Below are positions 56,201 through 64,000 of a stretch of DNA of 64,000 nucleotides, piece after piece. This DNA comes from an uncultured Bacteroidales bacterium (GTDB taxonomy: Bacteria; Bacteroidota; Bacteroidia; Bacteroidales; Bacteroidaceae): the NCBI GenBank assembly GCA_902802815.1, contig CADCNQ010000005.1, positions 1 through 64,000 of the forward strand. The letters run 5' to 3'. Every line of letters begins with the position of its first letter. Position 1 is the first letter of the stretch. Made by a program: the position numbers and the translations under genes. The notes beneath the pieces were generated by a model. It had not been told where the DNA came from. It did not search any database and was given only the letters and a program-made list of their open reading frames with translations.

Positions 56201-59200
56201 ATTCTTGCCATCCTTCTCATTCCATTTAAAGTACTGCATGTATATACCTGTCCTCTCGCTGAGTTCCTGACTGAATTGCATCATATATGCAATCTTATCA
56301 AACTCTGTCTCTTGAGGCAAAGTAGCCTTTACACTTTTGAATATACTTACTCGCATTGTGTACAAATACGTTTGACTGCTTTTCGTAATGGATTTACGTT
56401 CACTATGTTGTCAGGTCAATTGAGGAAGTCCTCTGCTAACGAGTTTATTATGAGTTACTTTTTGAATGTTTCTGTATTTCCTCTATAAGTTTTTTTGTTG
56501 AAGTAAAAATGGGGCCAAGATACTCATGGGGCAGATGGGAGCCATTATTTCGCGTGTAATACAATACTTGTATCCCGTGCTTTTTACAGAGTTCATTTTT
56601 AACTTTGTCCCTTTCTAATTGAACTTTGAATGCCTCAGCACCTCCAAATGCAGGTCTGCTGATAAAGTGTTGTTCCCCTTGACATTCTATGGCGGTTTTA
56701 TATTCTGGCAGATAAACATCTAAAGACATTCTTTCCTGAAATCTTAGCCATTCGAAATGCTTTTGCAGCTCAATCTTCATTGATGAATGGGATTGCAAAT
56801 ATGCCACAACTTCCAACTCCATCTTTGATGTCTGGCATGACGGGCAACCTTCACCTCTAAGATGCTTAATCGGTCTCATAGGAAAGTCTCCATGAATCTT
56901 ACAAGTAATGGTCACAGGCGTTGTGTTATCTACAAACTTAACTTTGTCGTATTTGTAACGTCCTTTATGAACTTCTTGCGCTTCCTCTATAAACGACTCG
57001 GTGGTCCGCATCCGTCCAATACAACGAGGACACCCTTGTCCTTTCAAATGTTTTACAGGCGTTTGGGGGAATGGTTTTTTATGTCGCTTGCATATTATTG
57101 TTACATGGGTATTCATATCCACGAACTCTTTTTCGACATATCGATAATCATACTCACCCTCATGGATAAGGTTTGCGTAATGAACGAACTCGTCCCATGT
57201 GTACTTTATGTGTGGTCTCCCTTTTAAGATTTCTTTACTACGCTTTTTCTTTTCAGCCTGTTTTTTTCTATAATCACTCCGCCATTGGATAGCTGCATTT
57301 TTGCTTTCCTCATACATTGCAATTTCTTCCTGTTCACAAAGAGGGCACCCCTTACCTTTTAGATGAAACATAGGTCGCATTTCAAAACAAACGTTGTGTC
57401 GTGGACACTTTATAGAAAGGTCTTTGTTCACTGACATATACTTTGTTTCCGAATAATCATATCTATCACCATGTATCGCAGTGGCCCGTTCAATGAATTC
57501 TTCTGTTGTCATTTTTCGAATGGATGACCATTGGAGTTCTTTACGGCAACCACTACACCCTCCTGATGGATAAAGCAAATGAAGAAATGGAGTTGTTTCA
57601 AGTTCTCCATGTTCACGACATACTAACTTCACTGGTGAATTGTAATCTGTATAGGTCATTTGAGAGTAGTCAAACTTATTCCCAAATTTACGTTTCGCCC
57701 TTGTAAGGAATTCTGTATCGCTAATTTTGGCGTTATCATTTTGGTGCTCAAAGGCACATTTTCTGCATCCATAAACAGAGATTAAATGTGTATGCGGTCT
57801 CATTAAGAAAGCTCCATGCCCACCTTTTACACATCTTATTTTAACAGGAGTGTTGCTATTGACATATTCCACTTCAGAGTAATCGAAATTGTCACCAAAT
57901 CTTTCTTTTGCCCGTTTTATAAATTCCTCTGTTCCCGTAGCTCTTTTCTTTCTAACTTTTTCTTTTATCTCTGCTTGACATTGGGGGCATCTGCGCTGTT
58001 TCATTACAACATGATCAAAGGGCCTCTGCTCAAAAGTTTCATTATGCTTTATGCAGCGGATTATTACTTTGGTCTTATTATTTACATAGTTAACCTGAGA
58101 GTAGTCATATTGATTACCCCATACTTTTCTGGCATCCTCTATAAATTCCTCTTTTGTTTTTCTTCTTGTACTTGACATTTTACTGTTTCTGTTTAAGTTA
58201 CATCGGGTTCTCAGTGTAATATTCCTACTTTTCTGCAATCATTATTCATCTAAACGTGACACAGAATAAGAGTATAGATGACACAAGCTGAATTTTACAA
58301 TTCTGGTGGCAAGAAAAACTGGTCGGTATCTTTGAGTGGATGAATCTTTACATCAGCCAGTTTTTCTGGTATAACAGGCTTGATATACTGCTCTGTTCGG
58401 TCTGCTTCTGGGTCTTGGATATAAATGTTTTTGAGATTAGGCATTTGTGTGAATATCGTTCTATCAACTATTCTGTTGAAATAAGGGAATGTATAGCCGA
58501 TAACCACTAATGCTGTAGCATCTTGAACCATATTGGGTATCGTCTTATTAAGCATATCCCTTGACCACCTTTCTTCCCATGCGAAGTTTAGTCGAATCAG
58601 TCCGTTACAATTACCTGCTTGTAAGCATTCTGTATATTTTCTGAGTATGTTTGACAATATATTTTCATCAATCGTACTGGTTTCAGAATACTGCAGCCAA
58701 TCTTCTTCGGCCACAAAGTTGGCCGTACCATTCAGTTTGACAATGTTGCAATTCTTAGGAATCGATTTTTTTTGCCCATCACCTTTTACATCATAGATAC
58801 CTAAGACATCACGAATTCTGGCGTAATCCCATTTCAAATACTCCCTATAAACAAGTTCTAATTGATTGTCATAGTTCCATGACAATATTCGTATGTCATC
58901 AGGGAACGTCAAGTCATCAGAGCACTCAAGCTTCCTTTCCAAGATGCTGGCAAAAAAAGTGTCATATCTTTTATCTGGCTTGTGTATAATCTGTTCAAAG
59001 ATAAAGAATATCGTAAGCAGCAATTCTACATTAGAAAATTTCTCTTTCTTTCCTTGTAGCCACAACTTCTTTGCATAAGTATCTATTGTCGCATTATCTG
59101 AGCATACAACCTTCAAGTTTTGAAAATCTTTGATGAGCTTCTGTTTGCTTTCCTCTAAGCCTTTGTCCTTCAGTGATAGAGAACTTAGCAGGCTTGTTAG

Positions 59201-62200
59201 ATTCTCTAACTCGCATTCAAGTTCTTTAACGATGGGTAGACCCGATAAGATTCGTGTCTTATCATCGTTGCTTCGAGTACCATAACTAGCACCAGCTCCT
59301 AATAGATATACTACTTTACTCATAATGTTTTGTTTTATTTGTCGTTTACAATCTGTCTCTTTTTCTGCTCTTGTGCCTTATTTGCAATTTTAGCTGCTTC
59401 AAATGCTGCGCGTCTTGCTCTCCATGCAATGGACTTAACATCAATGTCACCTTCAACAGCATCAAACTTTTTGCCAAGTTCGGCAATGTCGCGCTTTGTT
59501 TCTTCGAGTAAGGCTTTAAAACTAGATATTTCACGCTGTATAGCAGCGAGGTTAGCTAGAATTGTTTCATATTCTCCAGAAGTGGTAATAGTGTTCTCTT
59601 TCTTCTTTTGGTCGCTACGCAGAGGATTGGGGTCTATAATTACATCGAATGGATCTAGTTCGAAAGCTTCACAAACTGTTAGTAAGCGTGCGACGGGCAA
59701 ACGTGTTTCGGCAAGCAGAGACTTCTGAAGATTATAATAGCTTATTCCTGTTGCTTTGGCGGCTTTTTGCCAAGTAATATCAGGGCGACTACTTACAACA
59801 CTTTTTAGTCTCTCAGCGTTGTAATAACAGGGTTGGTAATTATCAACAATGTAATCATCTCGACGGCCAATTTCGTTGTTTTTCCCTAATGAAAAAAAAC
59901 GTCGAACAGGAATGTGCAGGCCATTAGCTATTGCAAGTAACTTTTGTATAGTGATGTTCTCTGGTGCATTCATAATTTCGTACCAAGTCGTACTAGATAT
60001 TGATACCGCCTCTCTTATCTTTGGGGTGGACATGAAGAGAACATTTTTCAAAGAGGAGATAAGCTCTGTATTTAAGCGAAAATTATCCATTGTATAAGTT
60101 CTGTTTCTTTTTGCGACCACAAAGATAGAAATAAACTTCCGAAATCAAAACATTTTTTTTTTAAATTGTCTTTATTATACAACGAAAATTAACAAAAATA
60201 GTCATATTGTTTACTATTTTCATAATACTTCATGCAATCTTATACAACAAACCCACGTTGCAATAATGCCGCGTGGGTCGTGTTCAATGATAATATCAAT
60301 ATGCTCCGTAATTAAGATTAAGTATACAATAAGACTGCTCCATTGTTCAGAATAATGTTATTATAGTTCATCAAATGTTCTATAGCTATCCTTATAATCT
60401 GAATTCATCAAACTAAAACTAATCTTTTCAATTTGGAAGACAAATTGGTACTCATATCTCTTCTCGTTGACAATTATTGGAAGCAAGACTTGAATCTTTT
60501 GCCCGTCAGGACGTTGTGATGCCTCGTCTTCTGGAGAATATGCAGTATCTATGATAAATGGATAAGCTGCCCATTTCTCCCGTGACTTTTTGTAGTAAAT
60601 ATTATCTGCAGGAATTAAAAGTTCATGTATTTCTGTATTACGTGCAACGACAGAAGGAGCCTGTTCTTTTTCCTTCTCACTGTATTTAACACCTTTATGG
60701 ATGACTCTTTTTGATTCACCATTTATCCCGACAAAGGCCATGTCGTCCCAAAGAACTTTGATTGAACCGGATGCGTTGTTCTTTAATGTGAAGTTTATTT
60801 TATTTCGATTAATACTCCATGCTATATTTAGCAATTCGTCTTTATAAATTAAATCACTGCTTATTTTATTATCCATAACAGATTCATTCCTCGTTGCATT
60901 GATTAATTTATAACTTGGGAGAATATCGTAATAAAAATCCCCCTTCCCAACAGAAGAAGAAGCGAAATAAAGGGAATTCTTATAAAACATATAATCTCCA
61001 TTTGTATAATTATACCAAATGTAGCCGTTTTTAAATGCTTTATATGATTTAGATCCTGGACGTAAATAGTTACCTGTTACTATAAAAACCTCTTCCCTCG
61101 TCATTCCTGGTGCGACAGAACCGGATTGAAGGTTGGGACGGTATTTATCCCTAAATTGAACATAAGGAAGAAAGTCTCTTTGATTTGGAACTTGTGGAGC
61201 ATATACCCATCCTACCTTTCCACTTGTGAGCTGGATTTTGGCGCTCATGGATTTTACATCTAATGATAGGACTTTGAACCGTTCTCCTTTTTTAAGGGTT
61301 GTACTCTTAACAGTTTTATTTCTGATGGCCTCTAAAACCTCATCGGGTGTGCTATAGTCATTCACGTCGTAAAATACAGTAGCACTGTTAAATACCTGCG
61401 GATAATTTTTATATGCTGTGCTGTTCTCTTCTGAAATATCATATTTCGTTATTATTAGGTCAAAATCCCGCATATCTTTTCTCTTGCAAACAATCCTTAC
61501 ATTACCTTCACCAGACTTTAATGCACGTATCATTTTTTTTATTTTCTTTTTAGTACTTGGGTAATACATCCAATTTGTATTTATAGTTGCCCTATTACGG
61601 CTTGTTATGTCCATTTCTATTACACACGCGAGCTCCTCTGTCAGCTGTCCATCAGGTGAATACAGTCCCATCGAAATTGAAGCGCAGTGTCTTCCTGAGT
61701 TTGAATAATCTTCATCAAAGACTCCTTTATCTGTAATAATCCTGAATTTCCAGTCCTCCCAATCCCACAGAATGAAGCTGCCTATACCCTCAATGTCATA
61801 ACGATAATAAGGTTCTCCAGAAATACCTTTCTGCTCGTCTGCATCATTCACCCCAGTACTCCATGTACCTTCTTGTGCTTCTGCAACCAGTCCAACAAAC
61901 AATAATAGTGCAATTGTCAATAGTTTCTTCATGGCTTATTTATATTTAATTACATTTACATAATTCACACGACCACCCGTCTTAGGAGATGAGAGAAGCG
62001 TGAGCTTCCTTTATCTTCCCCGAGGCCGTGGAAATTGCCTAAACGTAGAGATAAGTTCAGCCCACGCTATCGCGTGAGCATTCACATTATCTACTCCTTC
62101 TACGTTTATCTGAGCAACGTTGTCCTGTTGAAATTTTCCACGTTTCGGGGACAAGAAGAGATAGCGAACGCTAATTCATAACCATTAAGTCTTGGAAAAG

Positions 62201-64000
62201 GGGCACATTGGCCTCAAATCCGTTGCAAATATACTCTTTTTTCTCTAAACTGCAATATTCTGCCCAACTTTTTATCAAATTCATGGTTCTATTTTTACAC
62301 ATACTTTGCTCATACACCTCTCATGGACTTCTCATAGACCTATCATGGACTTCTCATAGACCTATCTATCCGAACTCTATCTCCAAGGTCATGTTGCTCT
62401 CATGTTAAAGTCATGTTCAACTCATGTTTATCTCATGTTGAAGTCATATTCAAGTCATGTTTGTCTCATGTTGAACTCTAATTGAAGTCATGTTCAACTC
62501 TAATTAAACTCCAATTGAACTCTAATTAAACTCCGATTGAACTCCAATTAAACTCCAATTGAAGTTTGGAAATTCGTAAAAATCTTGTACAACATGAAAC
62601 TGTGACATCGGGCAGGGAAATTTACTGGATAACTATAGAGAAATATTTTCCTAGGCAGGGAAAAAGTTCTGCATAGTATAAGCACAAAAAAGAATCGCTT
62701 TTTAAAGACATAAAATTTCTTTAAGTATTTTGATTTTTCCTTTCGCACAGCATCCTTTATTTGCTTATGCCTTGCTCCTTCCTTGCATATACGAACGACG
62801 GCGGAACGACCTTCCTACGACCTTGCTATACTTGGCTGCTTGTGGTTGCAGACAAAAGGCAAAGTATCTTTATACCTTGTGGTTGCAGACAAAAGGCAAA
62901 GTATCTTTATACATTTGCACCATACCAAGCAGGTAGCAGGCTCAATATATGTTTGTTATTTTATCGTTACTTTTTCGTTATTTGTTCGATAGAAAATCGA
63001 AGAACTAACGGAGAACTAACGGAGAAATGTAGAGACAACTTGCTCTTTGGTGGCTTTTTAATGACCTGTTGACCTGTACTGATTTTGGTTGACAGTTTTG
63101 CTGATAACTCTGAACAAAAAAGGGGCTCTCAACCGAGAACCCCTTTACTTATTGTCCTTGAATCAGCTTTTTAGAGCTTGCCATTAGAACCGAGCACATT
63201 CACAATCTTGTGGATGTACATCTTCTTCATGTTCTCACGGGCGGGCTTCAGATACTGACGAGGATCGAAATCACCGGGATGCTCTGCCAAATGCTTGCGG
63301 ATTGCAGCTGTCATAGCCAGACGAGAGTCGGAGTCGATGTTGATCTTGCAGACAGCACTCTTGGCAGCCTGACGCAGCTGCTCCTCGGGAATACCGATAG
63401 CTGCCTCGAGCTTACCTCCGTATTTGTTGATGGTCTCAACCTCTTCCATGGGCACGGAGCTGGAGCCGTGGAGCACGATGGGGAAGCCGGGGAGCTTCTT
63501 TTCGATCTCGGCCAGAACGTCGAAAGCCAATGGGGGAGGAACGAGTACACCGTTCACCAATGTGCACTGCTCGGGAGTGAACTTATGAGCACCGTGGCTG
63601 GTACCGATAGAGATAGCCAAGCTGTCACAACCAGTGCGCTGAGAGAAGTCGATAACCTCCTCAGGCTTTGTGTAGTGGCTCTCTGCAGCAACAACCTCGT
63701 CCTCTACACCTGCGAGAACGCCCAACTCGGCCTCAACGGTAACGTCATACTTGTGAGCATACTCAACCACCTTCTTAGAAAGAGCAATATTCTCCTCGTA
63801 AGGCAGAGAGCTACCGTCAATCATCACACTTGAGAAACCGTTGTCGATACAATCCTTGCAGAGCTCAAAGCTGTCACCGTGATCCAAATGGAGCACAATC
63901 TGAGGATTCTCACAACCCAGCTCCTTGGCATACTCCACTGCACCCTTAGCCAGGTTACGGAGGATAACACCGTTAGCATAGTTGCGAGCGCCCTTGCTCA

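Overview
The window looks like a chromosomal segment from a member of the Bacteroidales, most likely a Prevotella-like organism. Three things point there. Nearly every transcription unit has a Bacteroidetes-type -7 box (TAnnTTTG) and no clear Shine-Dalgarno sequence. Secreted proteins end in the short Bacteroidales tail motif 'IYDLxGR...KGIYIxxGKK'. The gene families (DUF4831, SusCD-free glycosidases, a PorT-like protein, BspA-type leucine-rich repeats, VirE-type N-terminal domain) are typical of this order. This is inferred from the sequence alone.

Layout. 1-11 kb: a secreted repeat protein, a lipoprotein plus two Sel1-repeat proteins in one operon, a membrane-bound SpoIIE-type phosphatase, a C10 cysteine peptidase and a 54-residue 2[4Fe-4S] ferredoxin. 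11-19 kb: a PorT-like outer-membrane protein, an orphan sugar-binding lipoprotein and a complete RND efflux operon (adaptor, pump, outer-membrane channel). 19-31 kb: housekeeping genes: rplS; the operon glyS-FKBP-asd-cation/proton antiporter-lolD; tRNA-Leu(UAG); and parC followed by an outer-membrane protein, an S41 peptidase and a GH43-like enzyme. 31-47 kb: carbohydrate and surface functions: a 2515-residue modular secreted protein, a GH27 alpha-galactosidase, a patatin-like lipase, a DUF308 membrane protein and a GH43 arabinanase-like enzyme. 47-51 kb: hpt-adk-obg-pgeF operon and a DUF4831 protein. 51-56 kb: a BspA-like surface protein and a transmembrane regulator-like gene, bracketed by a 105-bp direct repeat, the second copy of which is fused to a broken virE-type gene.

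56-62 kb is AT-rich and accessory: a protein with six zinc-ribbon modules and a PD-(D/E)XK-like nuclease end, a SIR2-like protein, a double-HTH regulator directly upstream of it, and an unknown exported SH3-like protein. This is the most likely place for an undescribed (defence-like) system. Upstream of the unknown exported protein lies a 176-nt nested inverted repeat that would be transcribed as a long leader or a structured RNA. The window ends inside a class II fructose-bisphosphate aldolase gene.

A second recurring theme is non-coding: degenerate tandem micro-repeats with strict periods of 7, 8 or 11 bp at gene boundaries (positions 34, 5781, 13171, 14651, 17847, 42325, 51428, 62300 and 62965). 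Two 7-bp arrays lie inside genes, exactly in the linker before the C-terminal tail motif of secreted proteins.
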